Shown: one piece after another, positions 7,869-16,252 of the stretch | Layout of the letters: every line of letters starts with the position of its first letter | How positions within the stretch are numbered: position 1 is the stretch's first letter | Assembly: GCF_051233685.1 (NCBI RefSeq) | Contig: NZ_JBAMMY010000084.1 | Coordinates: forward strand, 1 to 48,299 | Length of the DNA: 48,299 nucleotides | Direction of reading: 5' to 3' | Source of the DNA: RPRI01 sp051233685 | GTDB lineage: Bacteria > Desulfobacterota > Desulfobacteria > Desulfobacterales > RPRI01 | Position numbers and translations under genes: made by a program | The notes under the pieces: generated by a model | Database searches by the model: none | The model's input: only the letters and a program-made list of their open reading frames with translations | What the model was told of the DNA's origin: nothing

Positions 7869-7894
7869 AATTTCAAATCTCAAATTTCAAATCT
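7847..7894. terminator. 48-bp near-perfect palindrome between convergent genes (bidirectional terminator or repeat)
   Basis: Built of repeated AGATTTGA/TCAAATCT words, the 48 bases equal their own reverse complement except for one mismatched pair. It covers the last codons and stop of larE (7866-7868) and reaches into the stop of the convergent gene (7893-7895). Its AT-rich arms could fold in both transcripts. It may be an intergenic repeat that gave larE its present C-terminus (RDLRFEI). Confidence 0.6.
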
Positions 7895-8342
7895 ACTGCG
7901 GGCATTCGTCCCCTTTAAATTTTATATCAACAATTATATTTTCATTATTGACTTCAAAATACCCTGAGCATTCTGTTCTTTTTATTTGATGTTCAATAGT
8001 CAACCCGCTGCCGGTTGTGCCTGTGCCGTAAGAATACGCTCCGGTTTTTGTGTTATATATATCAATTTCCTTTCGTTCAGGCTGTCTTATAACCGCAACA
8101 GGATAAAACTTTTTTATATTTTTAATCACAATATAAACGGTATTTCCATTCGGAGCCTTAACTGACCGGTCCGGATAACCGTGCTGTTCGATAAGCTTGT
8201 TAATATTAGCCCCTACCCATTTTTCCCGTACCTGATCTATTGTCTGTCCTGCAAAAGCAATATCTGCAAATGTAAATGTTAACAGAAACAGCAAAATGAT
8301 TTTTAAATTAATAACTGTAATTATATTATTTTGGGAATTCAT
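7893..8342 (-). CDS. Exported protein of unknown function
   Basis: A 149-aa protein with an N-terminal signal peptide (LKIILLFLLTFTFADIAFAG, cleavage likely after AFA). The mature part begins QTIDQVREKWVGANINKLIEQHGYPDRS, reminiscent of small outer-membrane-assembly or lipoprotein modules where a helix pair precedes a 'GxP' turn. A Gly/Thr-rich stretch (YSYGTGTTGSGLT) and two cysteines (in RTECSGYF and GDECPQ) that could form a disulfide follow. I do not recognise the family. It is probably monocistronic and periplasmic or outer-membrane associated. Confidence 0.7.
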   Translation of the reverse strand: MNSQNNIITVINLKIILLFLLTFTFADIAFAGQTIDQVREKWVGANINKLIEQHGYPDRSVKAPNGNTVYIVIKNIKKFYPVAVIRQPERKEIDIYNTKTGAYSYGTGTTGSGLTIEHQIKRTECSGYFEVNNENIIVDIKFKGDECPQ

Positions 8343-8552
8343 GGAGTCTCATCTCATATTGTTATTATTATGCTCTGTTTTCTTTTAATATACTAAAAAG
8401 AACGTTGGATTGCAATATAAAAACCGGGCTGCTCTTCAAACCAAGTGAAATTCTTATTTCATGTGGTTCACATGCTTTTATGTTCCGATATGTATTTTGA
8501 TTGTATATGATGGAAAGGAGTTCAAATGACAAAAAAGATCGCGTTTTAGCTT

Positions 8553-9293
8553 TTAATATCTGACTTTAACAAGAAAAAGTCCGCCGGGCGGCGCAGTGGC
8601 AGAGGCTTTCCGGCGATCTTTTGAATCAAGAATTGTTTTTATATCTAAAGGTTTCAGTTTCCCAAGCCCGACACTGATAAGAGAACCCACAATATTTCTT
8701 ACCATAAACCTTAAAAATCCATCTGCCTCGATTTCAAATTGGATAATATTATCTTCATTTTCTATAAGCTCTGATCTTAAAACCGTTCTTATTGTACTTT
8801 TTCTCGGGCTGCCGCTTCCTTCAAAAGCTTTAAAATCTCTGGTTCCGGCAATAAATAAAACAGCTTCTCTCATAGCTTTCAAATCAAGAGGACTTTTGAT
8901 AAACCACAAATAATTTCTTCCGATTGCAGACGGGAGCGGTCTGTTAAGTATTTTATATCTATATAATTTGCTTTTTGAGTCGTAGCGTGAATGAAATTTT
9001 TCGCAAACTTGTTCACATAACTTAATAATTATATCGCCTGGGAGAAGGCTATTAAGGCCTCTATAGAAAGAATCCGGTTCAAGATTTGTATCACAAATAA
9101 AATTAGCAACCTGGGCAAGAGCATGAACACCTGCATCAGTTCGGCCGGCACCTGTGAGGGCTATCTTCTGCTTTGTCATGGCAAAGATAGCTTTTTCAAT
9201 CTCCCCCTGTATTGTACGGCCATTTAATTGCCTTTGCCATCCATTGAATGCAGTGCCATCATATTCTATAGTTAGTTTGAAATTTTTTATCAT
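8553..9293 (-). CDS. truA: tRNA pseudouridine(38-40) synthase TruA
   Basis: A 246-aa protein with the TruA signature. YDGTAFNGWQRQ lies near the N-terminus, the catalytic Asp53 in AGRTDAGVHA, then FHSRYDSKSKLYRYKI and the C-terminal RFMVRNIVGSLISVG. The enzyme isomerises uridines 38-40 in the anticodon arm of many tRNAs. Length is typical for bacterial TruA (~245-270 aa). The start ATG at 9293 gives MIKNFKLTIEYDG, as in homologues. It stands alone, flanked upstream by a MITE-like repeat. Confidence 0.93.
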   Translation of the reverse strand: MIKNFKLTIEYDGTAFNGWQRQLNGRTIQGEIEKAIFAMTKQKIALTGAGRTDAGVHALAQVANFICDTNLEPDSFYRGLNSLLPGDIIIKLCEQVCEKFHSRYDSKSKLYRYKILNRPLPSAIGRNYLWFIKSPLDLKAMREAVLFIAGTRDFKAFEGSGSPRKSTIRTVLRSELIENEDNIIQFEIEADGFLRFMVRNIVGSLISVGLGKLKPLDIKTILDSKDRRKASATAPPGGLFLVKVRY

Positions 9294-9377
9294 CTTTTAT
9301 TTCAACTTGATTAATTGATCCGGATAAGTAAATATAAAAACCAAATAAACAATACGCCTGTTTTCGGAAAGAAAAGA

Positions 9378-9514
9378 GAGCCAGTTTCAAAACGTCCCAT
9401 TTAGGCCGATCTTTTGCGTTGGGCTCAAATTTTAATCCTCGAAATACTAAAGGTATTCCTGTGGTTAAAATTTTTGCCCGCCTTGACCAAACTGAAACGT
9501 TTTGAAAGTGGCTC
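9378..9514 (-). repeat. MITE-like dispersed repeat, copy 1 (137 bp)
   Basis: The element begins GAGCCAGTTTCAAAACGT and ends ACGTTTTGAAAGTGGCTC, giving terminal inverted repeats of about 18 bp (two mismatches). Reverse-complemented, it aligns nearly base for base with 32134-32291, apart from a ~21-bp central segment missing here. No transposase is inside, so a transposase elsewhere in the genome would have to move it. It lies between truA and a small membrane-protein gene. Confidence 0.85.
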
Positions 9515-9535
9515 AATAATATAAGGTTTTTTATC

Positions 9536-9790
9536 ATGCCCTTAAAATCAAAACCAGTTTTTAGAAAGGTGGTATATCATTTCTATGATACGGAAACAGC
9601 AGGTATTATTCTTATCATATTAATGATGCCTGTGATTTTATTCGGGATCACAGGCATTGTGGTTGCGATAGATAACCCGCAATATAGCGGTTATATTTGG
9701 GTGCCGGTACTTGTCGTATGTTTAAGTTCAGTGGTTTTCCTTTCAGAATTAATCCGGTTTATTAAGCATTCTATCAACCGCGGTCTGTGA
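9536..9790 (+). CDS. Small membrane protein of unknown function
   Basis: This 84-aa protein has two predicted membrane helices: about 22-45 (AGIILIILMMPVILFGITGIVV) and 53-73 (IWVPVLVVCLSSVVFLSELI). Ends are basic. There is no recognisable motif. The ATG at 9536 lacks a strong Shine-Dalgarno. It sits 21 bp from the repeat and diverges from truA. The coherent two-helix hydrophobic pattern supports a real gene, but function is unknown. Confidence 0.5.
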   Translation: MPLKSKPVFRKVVYHFYDTETAGIILIILMMPVILFGITGIVVAIDNPQYSGYIWVPVLVVCLSSVVFLSELIRFIKHSINRGL

Positions 9791-9845
9791 TAAGTCTTAA
9801 TAAAACCGTCTGTTTCACATAGGGTGCATTGTATGGGTCAATAAG

Positions 9846-10475
9846 TTAAACGTTATGCCCATCTTTAACCGTTTCGGAACATTTTAAGATAAGTTCAATA
9901 AAATGATGCAGTATCCTTGCAGTAACACCCCAGATTTCAATATGATCTATTGGATAAATAAGTTCATTAATATCCGGTATTCGCCCGAAATATTCTGAAT
10001 CAATATGTGTTTTTGTAAGAGTTTTTAATGGTATTTCGATGACTCTTGATATTTCCGAAGGATCAAACCTGATATTTTCTATTTTTTTCCATATTCCGGT
10101 AAACACTTTTATGTCTTTATGATTTATAGTTTGGAAATGTCCCAGAGGACCAATCAGTTCAACCTGGTTTTTCCTGATATTGAGTTCTTCTGCAAGTTCT
10201 CTGTAAGCAGCCTCAATAAAACTTGCGTCCTCTTTTTCAACGTGCCCTCCCGGAAGAGCCACCTGATTTCTCCATGGATATCCTTCATTATCAGTTTTTT
10301 GTATTGCAAGGATATTAGGCTCGTTGTTTTTATTAAACAGAAGCAGAAAAACACATGTTGAATCGTAAGATAAAACGGGAGGAAGACCGGAACGGTCTGC
10401 ATTCCTAATTATATCCGTAATAGCAGACAAATCAGTTTCTATTGAGATGCCGTTATGGCAAAACTGCGTTATCAT
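9846..10475 (-). CDS. Nudix hydrolase, CoA-pyrophosphatase-like (NudL/YeaB type)
   Basis: A 209-aa protein with a Nudix-box region at about 76-98: LPGGHVEKEDASFIEAAYRELAEELNI. The motif is preceded by ILAIQK...YPWRNQVALPGG, which resembles the UPF0035 signature of CoA/acyl-CoA diphosphatases (QVAFPGG.x.P.D). The usual Glu six residues after the first Gly is Asp here; the catalytic REL.EEL core is intact. Such enzymes cleave CoA to phosphopantetheine and ADP. A C-terminal ~80-aa extension ends EIWGVTARILHHFIELIL, as in the family. It lies just downstream of the thioredoxin-like gene on the same strand, so could be co-transcribed. Confidence 0.8.
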   Translation of the reverse strand: MITQFCHNGISIETDLSAITDIIRNADRSGLPPVLSYDSTCVFLLLFNKNNEPNILAIQKTDNEGYPWRNQVALPGGHVEKEDASFIEAAYRELAEELNIRKNQVELIGPLGHFQTINHKDIKVFTGIWKKIENIRFDPSEISRVIEIPLKTLTKTHIDSEYFGRIPDINELIYPIDHIEIWGVTARILHHFIELILKCSETVKDGHNV

Positions 10476-10488
10476 AATACAGTAATTG

Positions 10489-10965
10489 CTATTTTTCTGA
10501 AGAACTAATGCTGTTCATATAAGATTTGAGGGACATAGTCTTATAACTGTCAGTATAAACATGCTTTAAGGCAATTAAAAGCATATCGGACGGAATATAA
10601 CCCGGATATTTATTTGTAATTTCACCTTTTTCAGAAATAAAAAAAATACTGGGAAGGCCCCTTACACCATATTCTTCCGCAATATTTTGTTCTTTATCCG
10701 TATTAACTTTCACAGGAATAAAATTATTATTGACGGCGTCTATTACAGATGTGTTCTTAAAAGTTTTACTTTCCATTTCTTTGCAATATCTGCAAAAGTC
10801 TGAATAAAAAAAGAGAAATACTTTTTTCTGGCTATTTTTACCGGATTTCATCCCTTCTTCATATTTATGCCACTTAATACCGTCACTTGCAAAAGCATTG
10901 GCAGTTACCAGTAAAATAAATAAAAAGAACGAAAAAATGAACCCGCCGGTTTTTGTTTTCTTCAT
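10489..10965 (-). CDS. Exported thioredoxin-fold protein
   Basis: Starting at the ATG at 10965 (GGAG six bases upstream; an earlier in-frame ATG exists at 10983), the 158-aa product has a signal peptide or N-terminal anchor (GGFIFSFFLFILLVTANAFA). A thioredoxin fold of the Thioredoxin_7/DUF255 kind follows: VFLFFYSDFCRYCKEMESKTF with the CRYC redox pair, then NFIPVKVNTDKE, and the cis-Pro loop in VRGLPSIFFI. It should act as a thiol-disulfide reductase in the periplasm. CcdA is encoded 90 bp upstream on the same strand and would supply its electrons from cytoplasmic thioredoxin. Confidence 0.85.
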   Translation of the reverse strand: MKKTKTGGFIFSFFLFILLVTANAFASDGIKWHKYEEGMKSGKNSQKKVFLFFYSDFCRYCKEMESKTFKNTSVIDAVNNNFIPVKVNTDKEQNIAEEYGVRGLPSIFFISEKGEITNKYPGYIPSDMLLIALKHVYTDSYKTMSLKSYMNSISSSEK

Positions 10966-11054
10966 TAAATACTCCATTATCATAAATTGAATAAATATTC
11001 AATTCAATATGTTAAAGATTAGTGTATGTTGCCTGTTTTAAATATACTGCAAGT

Positions 11055-11747
11055 TTATAAAAATATGTTTGCTAAAAGAAAAATCCCAACCAATACAAGC
11101 AATATTCCTGCTGCAGTATTTATATATTTCATTGCAAAAGAGACTTTTTTAATAAACTTAATAAAAAGATTAATGAAAACAGATATCGCTATGAAAGGAA
11201 TTGCAAGACCTGCAGAATAAATAGCAAGAAGAATAATGCCCTCGGATACAGTCTCAATACTACCGGCATATATCAGAATTGAGCCCAGCAACGGACCTAT
11301 GCAAGGGCTCCACCCTGCTGCAAATGCCATTCCCACAAATAATACGCCAACATAGGTTAATGGCCTGTTATTTACCTGAATCCTTTTTTCAAACTCAAGA
11401 CTTTTTATTCGGATTATACCTGTTAAATGAATTCCAAGCAAAATAACTATCAGACCACCTATAACTCTGATAACCGGCCGGTATTTAAAAATAACTCCGC
11501 CTAAAAATGAAGCGGATGCACCCATCATAATAAAAACCGAGGAAAATCCTATAACATATGAAATAGTTGAGAAAAATACCTTCTTTCTTACCTGGGAATT
11601 ATATTCTGATGTCAATTGATCCAGGGAAAACCCTGTAATAAATGTGAAGTATCCCGGAATAAGTGGAAATATACAGGGAGAAGAAAACGAAATAAGTCCT
11701 GCAATAAAGGCTGCCGGATACGATATTGATTCAGCAAACATATTCAT
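11055..11747 (-). CDS. ccdA: CcdA-type thiol-disulfide electron transporter
   Basis: A 230-aa integral membrane protein with six predicted helices and the two conserved cysteine loops of the DsbD/CcdA family: ISFSSPCIFPLIPGY (Cys27) in helix 1 and GWSPCIGPLLGS in helix 4. These cysteines relay electrons across the membrane. It is located directly upstream of an exported thioredoxin-fold protein. Together they form a periplasmic reductant pathway that would keep apocytochrome c CXXCH cysteines reduced for the ResB/CcsA ligase encoded at 27.3-29.5 kb. Confidence 0.92.
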   Translation of the reverse strand: MNMFAESISYPAAFIAGLISFSSPCIFPLIPGYFTFITGFSLDQLTSEYNSQVRKKVFFSTISYVIGFSSVFIMMGASASFLGGVIFKYRPVIRVIGGLIVILLGIHLTGIIRIKSLEFEKRIQVNNRPLTYVGVLFVGMAFAAGWSPCIGPLLGSILIYAGSIETVSEGIILLAIYSAGLAIPFIAISVFINLFIKFIKKVSFAMKYINTAAGILLVLVGIFLLANIFL

Positions 11748-12185
11748 AAGTTGATAATATTATAAGAATACAGCTTTTTGTGTAAAGAAAAATTCCAAAC
11801 CAGATTGTCTGATTTATCTAAAGCGGAATGAGCTTTATATATTATATTTAAAAACTATGTCAATATTAAACATTTTATTAACTAAAATTATATGGTATTA
11901 TTTTTTGTGTAACATTGTAATTGATTTTTTGCAATTATTAATACGGAAAAGGGCTTATTATCTTCTACAACAACACTTGGCAATGGTTTATTGGCTCATG
12001 TGTGACGATGATTTTTCCCCACTGATATATTTTTTCATAAGAGATTTATAAATAATTATTAAAAGGTATTGACATAACTTGCCATGGTAATTAAATTTAA
12101 GTTTTAAATATTGAAATAGTTTAAAATTTAATTTTTTATGAATTATATGTAAACACCTTAAAAGAATACCTGATTTTGCTTGAAT

Positions 12186-12245
12186 TCAAGGAAGGCGAAA
12201 AAAATAACCTATAGGAATATATTGATTATTTTGAGGATAGTGCTA
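12186..12245 (+). repeat. Diverged third relative of the MITE-like repeat
   Basis: The stretch TTCAAGGAAGGCGAAAA...TAACC...AGGAATA...GATAGTGCTA lines up with the inner part of the 32134-32291 copy (TCAAGGCGGGCGAAAA...TAACC...AGGAATA...GATAGCGCTA). Roughly three quarters of positions match by eye over 60 bp. The outer GAGCCA ends are not clearly preserved, so this is an old or chimeric copy. Confidence 0.5.
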
Positions 12246-12326
12246 AAAGTTTGTGCTTAGGCTTCGCCCGCATCACCTTTTCTGAAATCGGTATGAATAT
12301 CGGGGCTCGTTAGTGAAGTTTTAGCA

Positions 12327-12355
12327 TTGAGCAGGCAAAAGAGGGCTTTTATATT
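12327..12355 (+). promoter_or_regulatory. Candidate sigma-70 promoter for dnaG-rpoD
   Basis: TTGAGC (12327-12332) and TATATT (12350-12355) are separated by 17 bp, close to consensus. It is the best -35/-10 pair in the 250 bp before dnaG. This is a prediction by eye only; AT-rich DNA yields chance matches. Confidence 0.35.
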
Positions 12356-12487
12356 AAGGTCTCAAAGTGTTCCGCTAAAATATTATTTACGCTCATATGC
12401 AAAGGAAAACTTTTGGCTGTCACCCCTGATTTAAGACCTTCCGTTTTTATATATTCTTTCAGTTAGATAAGTTAGAGGGTGCTTTTC

Positions 12488-14350
12488 TTGGCTTTTTTTA
12501 TTCCTGAAGAAAAAATATTTGAAATTAAAAATGCGGCAGATATTGTTGATATTATTTCCGAGTCTGTGCTTTTGAAAAAGTCCGGAAGGAATTATGTTGG
12601 ACTTTGCCCTTTTCATTCGGAAAAAACGCCGTCTTTTACAGTAAATTATGAAAAACAGATATTTTATTGTTTTGGATGCGGGGCAGGTGGAAATGTATTT
12701 GCTTATCTGACCAAAAAAGAAGGGTTTACATTTCCGGAAGCCGTTAAGTATGTTGCAGGAAAATATGGGATAGATATTCCCGTTGAAAAAATAAGTCCGG
12801 AAAAACATAAGGAAATAAGCGAGAAAGACAGCATTTTTTCAATTAACAAACAGGCTATGGATTTTTTTAAAGGCTGCCTTTTAAACGAAGATAATGGCAA
12901 AAAAGCTCTTGAATATCTTAAAAAAAGGAAAATATCTGACAACACTATCCGGGATTATCATCTCGGCTATGCTCCCGATGGCTGGAATGTACTTTTAAAT
13001 TATTTTGCTAAAAAAAATGTTTTAACATCAATGCTTGAAAAAGCCGGATTGATTATCCGGAAAAATAAGTCTGAAGGTTTTTATGATCGCTTCAGAAACA
13101 GGATAATTTTTCCGATATTCGATGTTAACTCGCAAGTGATTGGTTTTGGTGGTCGTGTTATGGACGATTCACTACCCAAATATCTTAATTCGCCTGAGAC
13201 TATAGTTTTTAACAAGAGTCAATCTCTTTATGGTCTTAATATGGCAAGAAGTGAGTGCAGAATTACCGAAACCGTATTTATTGTTGAGGGCTATTTTGAT
13301 CTTCTTTCTCTTCATGAAAATGGAATTATAAACAGTGTCGCCACATTAGGTACTGCCATAAGTTCCGAGCATGTTAAAATATTAAGGGCAATCGTTGGGA
13401 AAGATGGTAAAATTATTCTTGTTTATGATTCGGATGATGCAGGTATAAAAGCAGCTCAAAGGAGTATAGAGATATTTGACAAGGGATTTGCTGATGCAAG
13501 GATATTAGTATTGCCTTCAGGGTACGATCCGGATTCGTACCTTGTTAAATTCGGTCAGCAAGCTTTTAAGAATGCTGTGTTAAGCGCACAGGGGACGGTT
13601 TCTTTTTTAATAAACAGCGCAATAAAAAAGTACGGATTATCGGTTGAAGGTAAAATCCATATTGTTTCAGAATTAAAAAACACTCTATCTTCTATCGAGG
13701 ATAATGTTGCGAGAGCTCTTTATATAAGAGAGCTTTCGGAAAAAATTAATATAGATGAATCAGCATTACATGAAAGAGTAAGAGAAACCCTTTCAGGCAT
13801 AACACTAAATAAATATATTAATAAATCAGATTCAAACACAATATCTGACAACCCTGACGTTGCCGGGTATGATTCGGAAAATTCAATTATTGAAAACAGG
13901 CAAAGAGGTACAAGGCTTGAGAGACAGATAATTACAATGATGCTTCAATTTTCCGAAATGGTTCCTGAAATCATAAAGCGTGATCTGTTAAGCGGTTTTA
14001 CTGACGATATTTTGAAATCAATAGGAAATGCTATCATAGATCAACAAACTCTGCCTGAACCAAATTTACGGGATGCAATACCGGTATTTGATAATAATGA
14101 GAAAAATAGTATAGTAGCTTTCCTTAGCATAAAGGATGAAGTATGGGATAACAAAAGCTGTTTGGAGCTGATAAAGCAGTTTGAATACATATATAAACGG
14201 AATAAAGACACAAGCATAAAAAAAATAAAGCAAGCAGAAGAAACAAATGATGAAAAGTTGCTTTTAGAATTGTTGAGAGCAAAGCAAATTCAGGCAAAAA
14301 ACAAGAGAAACAGTAGCTTGAAAGCTTTAGGAGGCAAAACTATATGGTGA
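12488..14350 (+). CDS. dnaG: DNA primase DnaG
   Basis: Using the TTG at 12488 (GAGGG at 12475-12479, good spacing) gives a 620-aa protein starting MAFFIPEEKI, which aligns with other primases better than the GTG at 12479. It has the CHC2 zinc finger (C40, H43, C61, C64 in CPFH...YCFGC), the primase core, a TOPRIM domain (FIVEGYFDLLSL; VYDSDDAGIKAAQ) and a C-terminal helical DnaB-binding region. It synthesises RNA primers for lagging-strand replication. The 3' end overlaps rpoD by 7 bp, the classic macromolecular-synthesis operon pairing. Confidence 0.96.
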   Translation: MAFFIPEEKIFEIKNAADIVDIISESVLLKKSGRNYVGLCPFHSEKTPSFTVNYEKQIFYCFGCGAGGNVFAYLTKKEGFTFPEAVKYVAGKYGIDIPVEKISPEKHKEISEKDSIFSINKQAMDFFKGCLLNEDNGKKALEYLKKRKISDNTIRDYHLGYAPDGWNVLLNYFAKKNVLTSMLEKAGLIIRKNKSEGFYDRFRNRIIFPIFDVNSQVIGFGGRVMDDSLPKYLNSPETIVFNKSQSLYGLNMARSECRITETVFIVEGYFDLLSLHENGIINSVATLGTAISSEHVKILRAIVGKDGKIILVYDSDDAGIKAAQRSIEIFDKGFADARILVLPSGYDPDSYLVKFGQQAFKNAVLSAQGTVSFLINSAIKKYGLSVEGKIHIVSELKNTLSSIEDNVARALYIRELSEKINIDESALHERVRETLSGITLNKYINKSDSNTISDNPDVAGYDSENSIIENRQRGTRLERQIITMMLQFSEMVPEIIKRDLLSGFTDDILKSIGNAIIDQQTLPEPNLRDAIPVFDNNEKNSIVAFLSIKDEVWDNKSCLELIKQFEYIYKRNKDTSIKKIKQAEETNDEKLLLELLRAKQIQAKNKRNSSLKALGGKTIW

Positions 14351-16152
14351 AAAAATCCGCTGAGATATCAAAAAGAGTGAAAAAAATGGATAAAAAGAAA
14401 GTTGCAAAGGGACCTGTTGCGGCAAAAGCAGAAAAAGGAAATTTTATTGATCTGATATCTAAAGGCAAAAAGCAGGGGTATATAACATATGATGATCTGA
14501 ATGAAGAAATGTCTGATAATATAATTTCCATAGATAAATTAGACGAAACATTTGAGGTATTGGATAGTAATGACATTGAAATCATTGATGACAATGGAAA
14601 GAAAGCCGATGACGATAAGACAGCAGATGAAAAAAAAGCAAACCAAAGTGAACTGGCGGCAGCAAATTTCGGAACTGTAACCGATCCTGTTAAAATGTAT
14701 TTGCACGAGATGAGCCTTGTAACTCTGTTAAGCAGAGAAGGGGAAGTCGATATCGCAAAAAAAATCGAAGACGGGGAGCAGGAAGTTCTGAAAGCAATGG
14801 TTTCAACTCCTATTGGAATGGAATGCATTATTGATCTCGGGATTCAGATTGAATGCGGAAGCCTCAGGCCGAAGCATGTTCTTAAAGATTTTGATGAAAG
14901 TGATAGTTATGTAGATGAAATGGTTCAGATAGATAACTTTGTTAAGATGATTTATTCCATAAAAGATATTCATCAAAAAAACAATGAATTATTTGAACAA
15001 TTATATTCTCTCAAACCTGACAAAAAAAGTGAAATTCGCCAGATAAAAAAACTTATTTCAGCAAATAATAACGAAATATTTAACCTTCTTAAAGAGTGGC
15101 GTCTTGAAAGCGGCGTTCTTGACAGAATAGAATCACTCATGAAAGGCCATATTGACTGGTTTGAGTCCGTTGTAAAAAATATTATGGACTGCGCGGCAAA
15201 AATCAACATGTCGGTAACTGAACTTAAGTCTAACATTAACTCCAGAATCAATTTTTTAAAATGTGCAAGATCCTCCTGTAAGCTGGGAAAAGATGATATT
15301 TTATCAATTTATGATGAGATCAATAAATACAGCAGTATGATAGATGAAAATGAAAAGAAAATCAGAACTGACTGTCAGGCATTAAAAAAAGTTATGTCTT
15401 CTGTTGCAGAAGGACGTCTTAATGCAAAAATTGCAAAAAGTGAATTGACAAGAGCCAACCTGCGTCTTGTTGTAAGTATTGCAAAAAAATATACAAACAG
15501 AGGGTTACAGTTTTTAGATCTGATTCAGGAAGGCAATATCGGTCTTATGAAAGCTGTAGATAAGTTTGAATACCGCCGGGGATATAAATTTAGCACATAT
15601 GCCACATGGTGGATCAGGCAGGCAATAACAAGAGCTATAGCCGATCAGGCCAGAACTATACGAATTCCGGTGCATATGATTGAAACAATAAACAAGTTAA
15701 TAAGGACATCAAGATATCTTGTGCAGGAACAGGGACGTGAGCCCTCTCCTGAAGAGATTGCGGAAAAAATGGAGATCCCTCTGGAAAAAGTGAGAAAGGT
15801 GTTAAAAATTGCAAGAGAACCCATATCGCTTGAAACTCCTATCGGAGAAGAAGAGGACAGCCATCTCGGAGATTTTATAGAGGACAAGAAATTTATGCTT
15901 CCTTCAGATGCAGCTATAAATCAGAATCTCGCAGAGCAAACAAGAAAAGTACTTGCTACTCTCACTCCAAGAGAGGAGAAGGTCCTTCGGATGCGTTTTG
16001 GAATCGGAGAAAGAGCTGATCATACTTTAGAAGAAGTCGGGCAGGATTTCCAGGTTACACGCGAACGCATAAGACAAATTGAGGCTAAGGCTTTAAGAAA
16101 ACTGAGGCATCCCACAAGAAGCCGCAAGCTGAAAAACTTTATTGAAATGTAA
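14344..16152 (+). CDS. rpoD: RNA polymerase primary sigma factor RpoD (sigma-70)
   Basis: A 602-aa group 1 sigma factor. It has an acidic N-terminal region 1.1 with a Lys/Asp-rich insert, region 1.2 (DPVKMYLHEMSLVTLLSREGE), and a large non-conserved region. Region 2 follows (RLVVSIAKKYTNRGLQFLDL, then KFSTYATWWIRQAITRAIAD), then regions 3 and 4 (LTPREEKVLRMRFGIGE; helix-turn-helix LEEVGQDFQVTRERIRQIEAKALRKL). It directs RNA polymerase to housekeeping TTGACA/TATAAT promoters, and such promoters can be seen in this window. It overlaps dnaG, implying coupled translation. Confidence 0.97.
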   Translation: MVKKSAEISKRVKKMDKKKVAKGPVAAKAEKGNFIDLISKGKKQGYITYDDLNEEMSDNIISIDKLDETFEVLDSNDIEIIDDNGKKADDDKTADEKKANQSELAAANFGTVTDPVKMYLHEMSLVTLLSREGEVDIAKKIEDGEQEVLKAMVSTPIGMECIIDLGIQIECGSLRPKHVLKDFDESDSYVDEMVQIDNFVKMIYSIKDIHQKNNELFEQLYSLKPDKKSEIRQIKKLISANNNEIFNLLKEWRLESGVLDRIESLMKGHIDWFESVVKNIMDCAAKINMSVTELKSNINSRINFLKCARSSCKLGKDDILSIYDEINKYSSMIDENEKKIRTDCQALKKVMSSVAEGRLNAKIAKSELTRANLRLVVSIAKKYTNRGLQFLDLIQEGNIGLMKAVDKFEYRRGYKFSTYATWWIRQAITRAIADQARTIRIPVHMIETINKLIRTSRYLVQEQGREPSPEEIAEKMEIPLEKVRKVLKIAREPISLETPIGEEEDSHLGDFIEDKKFMLPSDAAINQNLAEQTRKVLATLTPREEKVLRMRFGIGERADHTLEEVGQDFQVTRERIRQIEAKALRKLRHPTRSRKLKNFIEM

Positions 16153-16202
16153 ACAAAAAATTATATTTGACTGACTTTTTGCAAACTCATCAAATGTAGC
16201 AC

Positions 16203-16229
16203 TTGACAAATTATTTTTATAAATATAAA
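16203..16229 (+). promoter_or_regulatory. Candidate promoter for the CAU tRNA
   Basis: A perfect TTGACA (16203-16208) and TATAAA (16224-16229) with a slightly short 15-bp spacer. The predicted start lies a few bases before the tRNA 5' end at 16253. This fits independent transcription of the tRNA rather than read-through from rpoD. Confidence 0.5.
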
Positions 16230-16252
16230 CGTCAGTCATCAAAATGCATTGA

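Larger units (their letters stand above)
11748..12487. other. 740-bp non-coding region upstream of dnaG
   Basis: No credible gene is visible; the longest + frame (11857-12051) has low-complexity hydrophobic content and no ribosome binding site. The region holds a diverged relative of the MITE-like repeat (12186-12245), an isolated TTGACA...TAAATT pair (12069-12097) with no gene behind it, and a candidate dnaG promoter near 12327-12355. TGCTAAAA and TTTTAGCA inverted words bracket roughly 12241-12326. rpsU, which precedes dnaG in many proteobacteria, is absent. Confidence 0.6.

Noticed and set aside
8526..8549. Seven-codon ATG-TAG frame behind a perfect AAAGGAG
   Set aside because: Too short to support as a gene, and no following gene to make it a leader peptide since truA lies on the other strand.
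11857..12051. 64-codon frame of hydrophobic character before dnaG
   Set aside because: No ribosome binding site, very AT-rich codons and no recognisable motif; likely chance.
12069..12097. TTGACA...TAAATT promoter-like pair
   Set aside because: No gene follows within 390 bp and the region is AT-rich, so it was not listed as a promoter feature.
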